Positions 1 to 8,662 of a DNA stretch of 11,017 nucleotides are shown in pieces. A program made the translations under genes and the position numbers. This DNA comes from Dentipellis sp. KUC8613 (taxonomy: Eukaryota > Basidiomycota > Agaricomycetes > Russulales > Hericiaceae), in assembly GCA_002286715.1 (NCBI GenBank), contig NSJX01000100.1, positions 29,488 through 40,504 on the forward strand. The letters run 5' to 3'. The notes under the pieces are model-generated. The model saw nothing but the letters and a program-made list of their open reading frames with translations. It was not told where the DNA came from and ran no database searches. Numbering within the stretch: position 1 is the first letter of the stretch; every line of letters begins with the position of its first letter.

Positions 1-290
1 GATAAAATCGAGTAAAATCAGATCAAATCAGATCAAATTGAATCAAAGTGGATTTAATGAGATAAAGTCAAGTGAAATTGGATTAAATCAGATAAAAGCA
101 GATAAAATCCGATAAAATCAAGTAAAATTGGATTAAATCAGATCAAGTCAGATCAAATCAGATTGTATGAGATCAAATCAACTAAAATCAGATTCAATCA
201 CATTGAGTCTGATAAAATCAGATAAAATTCAATTAAATCAGATAAAATTGGATTGAATTAGATCAAATCAGATCAAATGAAATCAAATCA
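1..290. repeat. 10-bp-period AT-rich satellite array
   Basis: About 29 consecutive units follow an exact 10-bp period with no visible insertion or deletion; the consensus is close to GATAAAATCA, with common variants GATCAAATCA, GATTAAATCA and AGTAAAATTG. The array runs off the left edge, so its full length is unknown. It decays by substitution only, which keeps the phase fixed. Runs of three to four A recur once per helical turn, so intrinsic curvature is expected. It also holds many AGATAA strings (GATA-factor-like), probably a by-product of the repeat. No coding potential is apparent. Confidence 0.9.
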
Positions 291-294
291 CATT

Positions 295-314
295 CTGATT
301 CATCTATGAATCAG
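295..314. repeat. Short palindrome at the satellite edge
   Basis: Perfect 9-bp arms, CTGATTCAT (295-303) and ATGAATCAG (306-314), flank a 2-bp CT centre directly after the 10-bp array. The 17 bp at 293-309 are identical to 10960-10976, inside the right copy of the 49-bp inverted repeat, so this may be a third fragment of that repeat. Function unknown. Confidence 0.6.
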
Positions 315-1090
315 TTCTAATAATGGGGTGAGCCACCAGAACTCGCAGAATCCAAAATCGCAGGTTCGGGAAGTTTGTTCCCACGATTTCAGCCACATTG
401 TTTCCAAACACATTGTATTTATTTTATACTGGCTTCAATTCTTTTCCAATATGTTTGAAATTCTGTACATGTGTGTATGATAGCTATACAAACATGCAGT
501 GAATTTTAGAGGGTATTGGAATGTCTCGATCACACACAAACGCAAAGTCGCGCCGTCATTAACGCGCTGTGCTCGAGAAAGACGCGTTTTTCAGCATATA
601 TATTCACATTTATATTACTTGGTTTTACTCAGGGACACAGAAAACTGAGGCAGACTTTGTAGAATTTAATCACGATTTGGAGGATTTTATTTCGTCCTGA
701 GAGGCGACATCTTTGCAAGAATACTGCATCGACGAGCGGCATACGGCAATTGCCGAGGCCCCGCAGACTGACGCGACAAGTTGCTCTGCAGTCTTAGTCT
801 CCCATCTCCCATCTCCCGGCCGACATCTCTCAATACATCGCACACGTGCTCGTTGGCTCACAAAGGGATGATAGCATGTGGGGGGTAGGATATGGGGGTG
901 GCAGGTTCAATAATGTTTCAGGTGCGTTATTGTACTTTCTCGATTTCATGATAGAGGTACTGACCCCGCGAGCCCGGTATCCCGGGCTTGCACCTGCCCG
1001 TGCTAGCTCTGCGCACCCCCTGTTGTCTTTGCACGTCGTCGCGCTCTTTTCGCGCCGTGTGGGCCACGAGACTGACTGACCAGGAATAGG
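315..1090. other. Gene-poor stretch between the two satellites
   Basis: No convincing gene is seen. A splice acceptor-like TTTTACTCAG ends at 632 and is followed by a short open frame to a TGA at 698-700 (reading TQKTEADFVEFNHDLEDFIS and one more residue); this could be the last exon of a lost gene but is too short to identify. An ACGCGT motif (582-587) lies next to an AT-rich stretch. AGCCCGG (971-977) and CCGGGCT (982-988) form a 7-bp stem with a 4-nt loop. Weak frames on both strands have no protein-like character. Base composition changes from AT-rich to CpG-rich after about 960. Confidence 0.5.
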
Positions 1091-1094
1091 TATG

Positions 1095-1149
1095 TTTTTT
1101 TTTTCTTCCATCTCTTTCTTCTTTTTTCTCTTTTTCTTCTTCCCTCCCC
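1095..1149 (+). repeat. Polypyrimidine tract at the entry of the C-rich block
   Basis: The + strand is all pyrimidine at 1095-1109 and again at 1111-1149 (39 nt), broken only by an A at 1110. T-rich runs pass gradually into C-rich runs. It marks the left boundary of the C-rich satellite. Such tracts can adopt triplex structures; that is general knowledge and is not shown here. Confidence 0.8.
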
Positions 1150-1470
1150 ACTCGCCCCACCGCCACCCTCTCGCATCCACCACCGCCCTTTCGCCGCGCG
1201 CACACTCTCTCGCGCGCCCCACAGCCGCCATCTCCACCCTCATATGCCCCACCGCTGCCTTCGCGCGCCCGGGTCGCCCTCGAGCCGCATGCCGCACGTC
1301 CCGCCGCTCGCACCCTCAGCCCCCTCCGCGCCGTTCGCGCGCTGTTCGCATCCTCCAGTCGCCCACGTCCTACCGCTCGCGCTCCCCCGCCCTCTGTGCG
1401 CTCCGCCGCCATCTTCCACCCCACGCCACCATCTTCAGGCCCCAGTGGCCCGTCTCCTTGCCCAGCTAGG

Positions 1471-1695
1471 CCATCTGCGCCCCACCGCGCCGTCTGCATG
1501 TCCCGCCACGCCCTCTCGATGCCCCACGCCGCTGTTTTCGGGCCCCGCTGGGCTGTCTGTGACCCACACCGCCATCTGCACGCCCCGCCGCGCCCTCTCA
1601 ATGCCCAGCCGGACCATCTGCGCCCCACTGCGCCGTCTGCGCGCCCGCCACGCCCTCTCGACTCCCCACGCCGCCATCTTCGGGCCCCGCTGGGC
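1471..1695. repeat. Tandem duplication of a 143-bp C-rich unit
   Basis: The segment starting CCATCTGCGCCCCACCGCGC at 1471 recurs at 1614 with few substitutions, at an offset of 143 bp (142 bp near the end, so one indel). Both copies carry CGCCACGCCCTCTCGA followed by CCCCACGCCGC and a GGGCCCCGCTGGGC block. The second copy is incomplete. Shorter related pieces lie just before and between the copies. Confidence 0.7.
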
Positions 1696-1708
1696 CCATC
1701 GACCACCG

Positions 1709-1732
1709 GCGCGCACGCACGCACGCATGCGT
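1709..1732. repeat. Alternating purine-pyrimidine GCAC microsatellite
   Basis: A 24-nt perfectly alternating purine-pyrimidine run made of GCGC, repeated GCAC and ATGCGT. It closes the 143-bp repeat zone and precedes the non-C-rich interruption. Sequence of this type is prone to Z-DNA; nothing more can be inferred. Confidence 0.6.
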
Positions 1733-1736
1733 CGAC

Positions 1737-1862
1737 CAAGATGACATCGCTATGGAGACGGCAAGGGATTAGGTACTCAGAATAGTACTAGGTACGTAGC
1801 ATCTGTAGGACGCTTAGCGTGTCGCAGCATGCACGATAACTAACGATGTCTGCGACCGCAGT
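1737..1862. other. Non-C-rich interruption in the satellite
   Basis: About 125 bp of ordinary composition interrupts the C-rich block. It contains TAGGTAC twice (near 1770 and 1789) around AGTACT, and short TAAC motifs near 1838-1843. It is not repeated elsewhere in the window and may be a small insertion or a remnant of the sequence that preceded satellite expansion. Confidence 0.45.
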
Positions 1863-2956
1863 GCCATGCCCCTCCTCGCGTCCATATCGCATATCTCACG
1901 CCCACGCTCTGTCACGTGCACGTCCTTTCTCGCATGCCCATTACGCGTCCGTCGCGCCTCATGCCCTCGTCGCGCTCATCTCGCGCGTCCCACGTATCCT
2001 GGCGCCCCTCGTGCCGCCGTCGCACCCCTCTTCGCACCCATCTCCAGCCCGTCGCACCCATCTCCAGCCCTCCTCGCCCCCTTCCGCCCTCTTCATCCCT
2101 TCGTGCCATTCGCACCGTCGTCGCGCCGTGCAGTCTCACACCCTCCCCGTCTTGCCTTCACCTCCATTGCACACCTCCGCCCACGCATGTCCTCACACCG
2201 CCCCCTCCACCGCTGTCCCACACCCGCATGCCGCTGTTTCGCCGTCCGTGCCGCAGTGACATCTTGTCACACACCGATGAGGCTGTGCTTGCCGCACTCC
2301 GTCCCTCTGTCCCCGCTCTGGCCTCCCTCGCGCGCCGTCTCGCACTGTTTCCACCTGTGCTGCGCCAGGAGCCGCCGGGTGCCCCACCAATGCCCTCTCA
2401 GCTGCCCCGCGCCCCACCGACACCGTCTCGCGCCTCAGCGATGCCGTCAGCAACGCCTCCCCGTGCCCTAGTGACGCCCTCTGGTGCCACGCCACCCCGT
2501 CTTCACGCCACGCATGCCGCACTGCACTGCACGCCCACCCTGCACGCCTGCGCCCCGCCCCGCGCACCCCAGCAGCGACGCAGGACGGTTCTCGCCGCCT
2601 CACTCTCGCTCTCGCCGCCCCGCTCGCCCTCACGTTGCCGCCTTGCACGCCCTGTAACCGCCCCCTGCACCATCGCGGCGCCCTGCCCGCCTTAACAACG
2701 GCACAGGACGCCCGCTCTACGCCATCTCGCCGACCCATGCGCCATTGCGTCACGCTACATGCCCACGCCCTGCCATCTACACCCTCTTGGTGCCTCAAAC
2801 ACCTTCGCGCTGCCCCGTAACCGCCGTGTGCGCCTTAGCAGCGGCGCAGCACGCGCATGCCACACTTGCGCGCCCCTGTCTCGCATGCTAGTGCCCACGC
2901 CGTCCCTCTCCCGCGCCGCCACCTCTCATTCCCATGCGCCGCCCCTCCATCGCCGT

Positions 2957-3400
2957 TCCACGCCCGCGCGTGGTCGATTCGCGCTCGCGTGTCCGCGACG
3001 CCCCGTCCTGCGCATCCGCTGCCCGTACGCTGCCGTTTTGCACGACCCCGCCGGCCTCGCGTATCTACACGCAGCCCCTTCGCCGCTGCTCCACACCCGC
3101 ACGAGGCACGCCACCCTTGTGCGCCTGGGTGTCTGTGATGCGGCGTCCCTCGCCCCTGCCGCCCTTGTGCACCCTCACCGCCCTCGCACGTCCATGTGCC
3201 GTCCATGTGCCGCCGTACCACGCCCGCGCGTGGCCATCTTGCGCCTGTATGCCGCCGTTTCGCGCCCACGTGCTTGCGATGCCGCGTCTCATGCCTCTGC
3301 CGCTCTTGCACGACCCCGCCGGCCTTGCATCTCCATGCGCTGCCCCTCCACCGCCGTTTCGCGCGCTGGCCCATTGCCTTCTCGCGCCTCTGCTTCCGCC
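2957..3400. repeat. Degenerate tandem repeat of about 130 bp
   Basis: CACGCCCGCGCGTGG occurs near 2959 and 3219 (offset 260), and TGCACGACCCCGCCGGCCT near 3039 and 3307 (offset 268). A more diverged copy, CACCCGCACGAGGCACG, lies between them near 3093, so the basic unit is about 130 bp with three to four imperfect copies. Copy-length differences show several indels. Confidence 0.6.
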
Positions 3401-5122
3401 ATTGCCCGCCATCTGGCGGGTCCGCGCCGCCCTCCCACACCACACTGCCGCCCTCTTGTGCCAGCGCTGCCATCTCACCCTCACGCCCTAACGACAGGTT
3501 GGGGCCTCACGACGCCATCTCGGACGCCTCACGCCCCCCCAGTAACGCCATCTTTGCACTCTCGCGCAGTGATGACGACGTTCCGCGCTGCAGCACCGCC
3601 GTGTTGCGCTTCAGCGAAGCCTGTGTGCCACTCCCGGCCTGTGGGCTGCTGCGCTCGTAAGCCCATGCTGCCCTCACGCGCCCCCGGACTGACCCGGTGA
3701 CATCGTTTTGAGCCCACGCGTCGCCGTCTCGCGCACATGAGCGTACGCGCTGCGCCCCCTTGTGTCGCCGCCCTCCCTTGTGTCGCTGCCCTCTCGCTCC
3801 CAATGGCGCCATGTTGCCCCTCGTCGCGCCGCCTCGCCGCCATCTTGCGCCCGGTTGCAGCGCCATCCGCTCCACCCCATCCACTCGACCCCACGGCGCC
3901 GTCTGCTGCTTCGCCGTGCCGTATCGCGCCCATGGCGCTGCCTCGCCGCCCTCCTGGTCCACATCCAGCCATCATGCGCCCCGCCGCTCCCTCTCGAACA
4001 CCGCGGCACTGTTTGCTGCGCCGTCGCGGATTCTCGTGTCATGTGGCGTCGCCTTGTCCCCTCACATCGCCGTCACCCGCTGTGGCTCGCCACGGCACCC
4101 TCGTGCTGCCGCCATGGGCCCCAGTGGACGCCCTCTCGTGACTCGTGGTCGCATGCCTTCGCGCTGCAATCACGGCGCCGTTCGCGCCCCCGCGTCGCCG
4201 CCCCGTGTCTCATCGTCGTTGTCGCGCGTCGTTGTGCCGGAGTAACGCACCTCAACGGCGCCGCCACGCACGCCCATGTTGTTGAAGCGCGCCCCAGCGG
4301 CGCCGGTTCCTGGCCGTGACCCTGCGCCGCCCTCGCCCGCCCACGCTGCGCCCACGCCGCCCTGCGCGCCCCCTCGCGGCCGCCCTGCGCCCCCATGTCG
4401 CCGCCATGCGCACCCACGCCGCCCTCATACCACTGAATTGAGCGCGCGGCCGTTACCACACGCAATGTGCACCTGACCGGCCTCACTCGCCCCCGCACCC
4501 CCCGTCATCCTCGTTCGCCCTGGCCGCCCTCGCCCGCCATCTCCCGCCGTCTTGCGCCGCTCGTCCACGTCCCTCACCCTCTGCCGCCCTCGCTCCCGCC
4601 CCTCACCGTTACGTCGCCCCTACCCACACCATCTCCACATCACCACACAGCTGCAGCACGGTCGCTTCGCGCCTGAGCGCCGCCGTCATGCACCCCATCG
4701 GCGCCGTCTCGCGCCCCCGTCATGCGTCGCAGCGGCTTCTTCACTCTACTGCCAGGGGCCCTCGCTCTCCGCTGTCTGCTGCGCTGCCTCGCCGCCCTCG
4801 CATGCCCTCGCGTCGCTGTCACGGGTGCTGTCGTCACACGCCGTCGCGCGTCCCATGCTGCCATTGCGACATCGTCGCGCACCCTTATGCCATTGTTACT
4901 CGCTCTCGCGCCGCTGTGTCGCACCTTCATGCGCACCAGCGGCGCCATCTTGTGGGCCGTGATACCGCGCCTCCTTGCTCATCGTTGCGCACCCCCTCGC
5001 GCCGCCCCCTCAACCCGGTTGCGCCGCTGTTGTACCTCCTCGTGCGCCGCCGCGTTCTCGTGCCGCCGCTACGTGTTGTCGTCATTCACACGTCCTTGAT
5101 CCATGCCCTTGATCCACGTGAT

Positions 5123-5442
5123 TGAAGTTGCCCCTTCTAACATGCAGATCCAATTAAAACTTAAAATTGAAGCATAGGAAACATAAACACATACTTTAGG
5201 AGCACACCTGTATTTTTTGTGGAATGCAGAAGTGTGTAGAGGTGTAGAGGCAGACTACGGGGAATGCGAGCTGAGTGCAAAAACCTGTTCCTTGAGACAC
5301 TGTGATGACCCGTGACTGGATGTGACGGTCTGGTACTCAGACTCACCTCAAGCCTTATACTTTAAGTTATCTTTGTCTCTTTCAACATCTGCCTTGCCGT
5401 GTTTATTTCTTGCAGTTGCATGATCTCATTTTTTGGCAATAA
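5123..5442. other. AT-rich spacer with no recognisable gene
   Basis: Composition returns abruptly to AT-rich. The only structures seen are two short direct repeats: CCTTGATCCA at 5094-5103 and 5107-5116 on the boundary, and GTGTAGAG twice in tandem at 5234-5249. A minus-strand open frame across 5161-5346 has no protein-like features and is not called. Confidence 0.5.
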
Positions 5443-6075
5443 TGGCAGGTTTGCAGGGATGAACAAGTGAGCCACCTTCAACACCGGTCACTTCATCACT
5501 TTGTCACAGCAAAGTCACTGGACACCCATTTCAGCAAGTACACTGAATCTCAATGTCACCCTGAGGAGATCACCTCATATTCCAAGCTCAATTATGCTTG
5601 GAATGCAAAAGTACTTGCTCCAATGTGTGTACATAGCCTCCCTGTAGTAGCTTGCATTTTTTGAAGATTTTCAAGCATTATTTACACTGAGAATACTCTA
5701 TCTTAAAGATGTGCTCATGCCATTTCAGCTGCAAGTCGGTGTACACAGCATTGCCCTGCTCTATTCTCTGTTTCCACAAGCTTGAAATTTTTACACAACG
5801 GTGCCACAACTAACAAGAACAATGTGTAAAAAATTTAGATTTTTCTGAGAACAAATGGCGACACTATCTCGGGTTGTATCAAGGACATGGGGTGGATCAA
5901 GGATGTGTGAAAGACTGTAGTGTATTATACTGCTGGCAATATAATCTATCATTGTTTCCATTCCAGCATCCTTGATGCCAATGCAAGTGTTCCTGTTATT
6001 GAAGCTGACAATATTTCAATAGCTGCAGGACTCCTTGTGACAATGAACAAGCTTGATAGTCTCTATAGTGTGTGA
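5443..6075 (+). pseudogene. Decayed protein-coding remnant, family unknown
   Basis: Three protein-like stretches lie in a row. The first (5443-5664) runs open for 73 codons and contains SLHHFVTAKSLDTHFSKYTE. The second (5669-5785) is in another frame and contains LMPFQLQVGVHSIALLYS. The third (5857-6075) has an in-frame TGA at 5908-5910 and contains SILDANASVPVIEADNIS followed by AAGLLVTMNKLDSLYSV. Their balanced, non-repetitive composition suggests real exons now interrupted by frameshifts and stops. Some breaks could instead be introns: acceptor-like TTTGCAG (5450-5456) and TTCCAG (5961-5966) are present. I do not recognise the family. It could be the eroded 5' part of the KDZ gene downstream on the same strand, or a separate gene. 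Confidence 0.35.
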
Positions 6076-6389
6076 ACTGTAGGAAGAAGAAATAGTGATG
6101 ATAGTAAGGTATGTTTGAGAATAGCAAGGTATCTATATACATAGAAAGGGGTCTTCTATAGCAACCATAGAACTATCAAGACAGATATCTTTCTATCAGC
6201 CCATTAGGATTATCCGGCCTATAAAGTGCCTGAGAATATGGTTAAATTTCTCAGATATATATATTTTTTCACTTTTTAGAAAACATACATTGTGCAAAGA
6301 AAAAAAGATCATGCAAAATCACAACAAGAATTGGATGACAATTAAATATGTGAGATAAGGTACCAATCTGAAGTCAAGACATACCCACC

Positions 6390-6438
6390 CTCAAAGATGA
6401 ATCAGAACCTGCCGCTTGCCGGCCCACTCCTCACTAGT
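6390..6438 (+). repeat. Left copy of the 49-bp inverted repeat
   Basis: This 49-bp segment matches the reverse complement of 10929-10977 at 45 of 49 positions. The core CTGCCGCTTGCCGGCCCACT is identical in both. Homology stops sharply on both sides. It contains an ATG (6397) in frame with the KDZ fragment and encodes MNQNLPLAGPLLT there. It may be a terminal-repeat-like element, a dispersed repeat that has become coding, or a piece of KDZ coding sequence copied elsewhere. Confidence 0.75.
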
Positions 6439-7404
6439 CAAAAAGGGGTATTCTGTAAAGAACATTTTGCAATCAGAGGTCACTTATGTCACATCAAAGG
6501 GTGTGATAATCAGAAAATGGACAAATCAAAGGCTTGCATCAATCATCAGAGGGAATGGAAAGCATTTGTCACAAGATTTGGACGACAGTCTATGCTTGGA
6601 GTTAGAAGAATGATAAAAAGAAATGAAAATGAGAATGTGCCATGGTTGCCAAACAATCTGAATGCACCTCAGCCTCATGATGAAGAAGCAGATGAGACAG
6701 CAGAATATGACAATTACTTCACTGCAAAAACAATCTACTGCATTGAGACAATGGTAGCTCCTTGTGGAGTTGTTGTTGCATGGACAAAATTTCCAAAGGC
6801 AGAGTCTCCAACAAATATCTTGAATTTCTTGGCATCTGTTTATCCAAAACAAAATGATCGGCCTGCATACATATGCATTGACAAAGCATGTCTAGTATTA
6901 AAGACTGCTTTCAGAAATGGTAGTTGGAATGAATGGCAAGAAACTTCTCGATTTGTAGTTGATTCATATCACTATAAAAATCATCGTGTTAGTGACTATC
7001 TGTGTCGTAAATGGTGTAATCCTGCACCACTCAATGGTTCAGCTCCAAATCTGGTGGTGCAAGACCATGATCAAGAAGGAAGACCTTATTACAAGAGAGC
7101 CTTCAATACTCAAGTAAGTATTTGATTCTGCTATATTATATATGTATGTATTAATGTCTATTCTTTGCAGGCATGTGAGCAACTGAATGCTTGGCTAGGA
7201 GGATTTGAAAGAATTGTTAGCCGCATGACAGCAGTTAACTTTGACTGGTTCATCCATGTTATGCTTTTCCTCCATAGCAAAAAAATCATTGATAAACAAT
7301 CAGAGGCAAGCACAAGAAATCAAGATATGGATGAAGATGAGTCAGAAGATGATGATAGCAATGCTGATGATGATGATGATGATGATGAGGGAGAAGAGGA
7401 GTAG
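6397..7404 (+). CDS. KDZ-family transposase, C-terminal part (Cys/His cluster plus catalytic domain)
   Basis: Two exons, 6397-7113 and 7171-7404, with a 57-bp GTAAGT...TTTGCAG intron, give 316 residues. Residues 20-50 carry a zinc-type cluster C-x2-H-x7-C-x4-C-x10-C-x2-H, like the CxC6 cysteine cluster linked with KDZ (Kyakuja-Dileera-Zisupton) transposases. An RNase H-like acidic set follows: D162 in YICIDKACLVL, D189 and H192 in VVDSYHYKNH, and E242 in ACEQLNAWLGG. The glutamate lies just after the intron, so splicing is needed to complete the site. LCRKWCNPAPLNGSAPNLV matches a block I associate with agaricomycete members. The tail is highly acidic (seven Asp in a row from a GAT microsatellite, 7366-7386). 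The role would be DNA transposition in the nucleus. Intact relatives are much longer, so the ATG at 6397, inside the inverted repeat, is probably not the native start. The same frame extends upstream to an acceptor-like TTTTTAG at 6279, broken by TAA at 6343-6345. Probably 5'-truncated or inactive. Confidence 0.72.
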
Positions 7405-7571
7405 ATAGGAGTAGAATTACTGTAAATCCAGCATCTGATGAGGTGAAAATGTGAGTATTTCAATGATGTGGTGCAGATATACATCAGAAACAGCTAGAAA
7501 TATGACAGTTCCTGTGAGCACATATCAGTAAATATGAGTAGAAACTAAGAACCCAAAAGGTTTCACAAAAC

Positions 7572-7779
7572 TACTACAAAAGTTTGTTAGAAGTATCGAA
7601 ACACTATCACAATACTACCACAGCACTACTGATGAAGTACGATAAAGTACCAACAAACAATTACAAGACTACTGACAAAGTACTGACAAAGTACAACAAC
7701 ACTACTGCCAAAGTATGCCAATAGTACTGACAAAGTATTATACAACTACTGCCAAACTATGACAAAAGTACTACTGCTT
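7572..7779 (+). repeat. Array of an 11-bp repeat, direct orientation (TACTGMCAAAG)
   Basis: Clear copies of TACTG(A/C)CAAAG or near variants start at 7670, 7681, 7703, 7725 and 7747. All spacings are exact multiples of 11 bp, and degenerate units fill the gaps at 7692, 7714, 7736 and 7758. Weaker units extend left to TACTACAAAAG at 7572, with a few small phase slips. The array begins about 170 bp after the KDZ stop codon. Phased short repeats downstream of a transposase are often subterminal binding sites; here that is inference. Confidence 0.7.
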
Positions 7780-7902
7780 TAGTGTATTGAAAACACTGAT
7801 AGCCTATTCAAAATCATCATCAAATATGCAAGCTTCTCTTGAAGTTTTCTTACACCCCCACAACAGTACTCCTAAAGTTTATCCAGAGTATCACTCAGCT
7901 AT

Positions 7903-8002
7903 CACAAAACTTCATCCATAGTTTCCAAACACTACTTGCATGAAATTTGTATGAAAGTGAAAGTTCAGTAAAACTAAATTGTGGTTTTGATGAAGTTTTG
8001 TG
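7903..8002. repeat. 14-bp inverted repeat joining the two 11-bp arrays
   Basis: CACAAAACTTCATC at 7903-7916 is the exact reverse complement of 7989-8002, separated by 72 nt. The right arm overlaps the start of the inverted 11-bp array, showing that sequence on the left reappears on the right in opposite orientation. Confidence 0.65.
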
Positions 8003-8068
8003 GGAGTTTTGTGGGAGTTTTGTGGGAGAACTGGGACTTTAGTGGAACTTCAGTGAAAGTTTTGTGAT
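7983..8068 (-). repeat. Array of an 11-bp repeat, inverted orientation (AGTTTTGTGGG)
   Basis: Three perfect AGTTTTGTGGG units occupy 7994-8026. Diverged units follow at 8036 (ACTTTAGTGGA), 8047 (ACTTCAGTGAA) and 8058 (AGTTTTGTGAT), and GGTTTTGATGA precedes at 7983. The reverse complement, read from CTCCCACAAAA, resembles the CTACTACAAAA variant of the 7572-7779 array, so this appears to be the same family in opposite orientation. It ends in GTGGGGGAG followed by TGTAACA. Confidence 0.65.
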
Positions 8069-8149
8069 ATCCGTGGGGGAGTGTAACATACTGCTTAGAT
8101 CTCAAAGTCCTAGCAGTGCAACGGTGAGTACAGGAAGGTCAACTAAACG

Positions 8150-8296
8150 ATGGCCAATACACACATGTTTGGCTTTGCAGCAGCCCTTGTAACTCTGGTA
8201 GACCGCCTAGGGCCAGAGGTTTTGGTGGAAGAGGCAGACGACATACAGCAGATGGGGCAAGAGGATTTATGCAGCGGGGGTGAGGGTGAGGGCTAG
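8150..8296 (+). CDS. Small open frame or exon, unknown
   Basis: An ATG frame of 48 codons contains the protein-like string ALVTLVDRLGPEVLVEEADD and ends in a Gly/Glu-rich tail at TAG 8294-8296. The sequence also fits a splice model: a 57-bp intron 8124-8180 (GTGAGT...TTTGCAG, branch-like AACTAAAC) would join an upstream exon to the frame at 8181. In that model the upstream exon soon meets an in-frame stop, so the gene would be incomplete. I do not recognise the family. It lies between the 11-bp arrays and the hairpin region, on the same strand as its neighbours. It may be an independent small gene, one surviving exon, or chance. Confidence 0.3.
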   Translation: MANTHMFGFAAALVTLVDRLGPEVLVEEADDIQQMGQEDLCSGGEGEG

Positions 8297-8570
8297 AGGC
8301 CTCAGGATTGCTGCAGTCTTTATAGCCCTAGCATCCTTTCACCTGCTTCATCTGGGCCCTGCAAGACCCGAGCAAGTCCGAAGAGGTGTTCAACTTGCTG
8401 CCGGGCCAGGATGATTTAGCATGCCAAGGAAAACAGGCTTCCAATCAGATTTCACTCTCACCATCGCCGGCAGCTCAAGTCTGAATTCAGGCCCCAAGCG
8501 GGTCATCTTAACAATGCCGGTGCCTGGGAAAGTCATCGATTGTTGACTGAGGCTGTGCTGGATGGAACTA

Positions 8571-8602
8571 AATCCGGACTTTCGGCCCCAATGCTCCGGA
8601 TT
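8571..8602. repeat. Hairpin, 8-bp stem AATCCGGA / TCCGGATT
   Basis: AATCCGGA at 8571-8578 pairs perfectly with TCCGGATT at 8595-8602 around a 16-nt loop. The arms could also serve as an inverted binding site. It is the first of three hairpins within 115 bp. Confidence 0.5.
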
Positions 8603-8640
8603 GTTGATTGGCTTCGGGCTTCCGCATCTCCGTATAGATC

Positions 8641-8661
8641 TGTGCTCGATCGTTGAGCACA
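8641..8661. repeat. Hairpin, 7-bp stem TGTGCTC / GAGCACA
   Basis: TGTGCTC (8641-8647) pairs with GAGCACA (8655-8661) around the 7-nt loop GATCGTT. It is followed after one base by another hairpin. Confidence 0.55.
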
Positions 8662-8662
8662 T

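Larger units (their letters stand above)
1150..5122. repeat. 4-kb C-rich, G-poor, CpG-dense degenerate satellite
   Basis: The + strand is strongly biased to C over G throughout, with endless variants of CGCCATCTTGCGCC, CGCCGTCTCGCGCC and CGCCCTCTCG. Larger tandem units are embedded (about 143 bp near 1471 and about 130 bp near 2957). Long open frames occur on both strands and overlap in several frames, but they have repetitive Pro/Ala/Ser/Arg/His composition, no domain and no intron pattern. They arise because A-containing stop codons are rare, so none is annotated as a gene. The edges are fairly sharp: the pyrimidine tract on the left and CCACGTGATTG near 5120 on the right. CpG is abundant here, in contrast with the AT-rich, CpG-poor flanks. 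Confidence 0.8.

Noticed and set aside
1..290. CRISPR-like or telomeric array
   Set aside because: Units are 10 bp with no spacers, no TTAGGG-type telomere motif is present, and the genome is eukaryotic.
950..1000. tRNA-like stem at the AGCCCGG/CCGGGCT hairpin
   Set aside because: No acceptor stem, anticodon arm or conserved T-loop could be fitted around it.
1670..1690. CGCCATCTT motifs resembling the vertebrate YY1 site
   Set aside because: They are a component of the satellite unit, and the factor is not a known fungal regulator.
927..4962. Many long open frames on both strands in the C-rich block (up to about 313 codons)
   Set aside because: They overlap in several frames, are low-complexity Pro/Ala/Ser/Arg/His, follow the DNA repeats, and exist because stop codons are rare in this composition.
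5855..5920. Short ATG frame starting MATLSRVVSRTWGG
   Set aside because: It is 21 codons long and overlaps a longer, more protein-like frame in a different phase.
8278..8300. G-quadruplex in the G-rich GGGGGTGAGGGTGAGGG stretch
   Set aside because: Only three runs of three or more G are present; the fourth run is GG.
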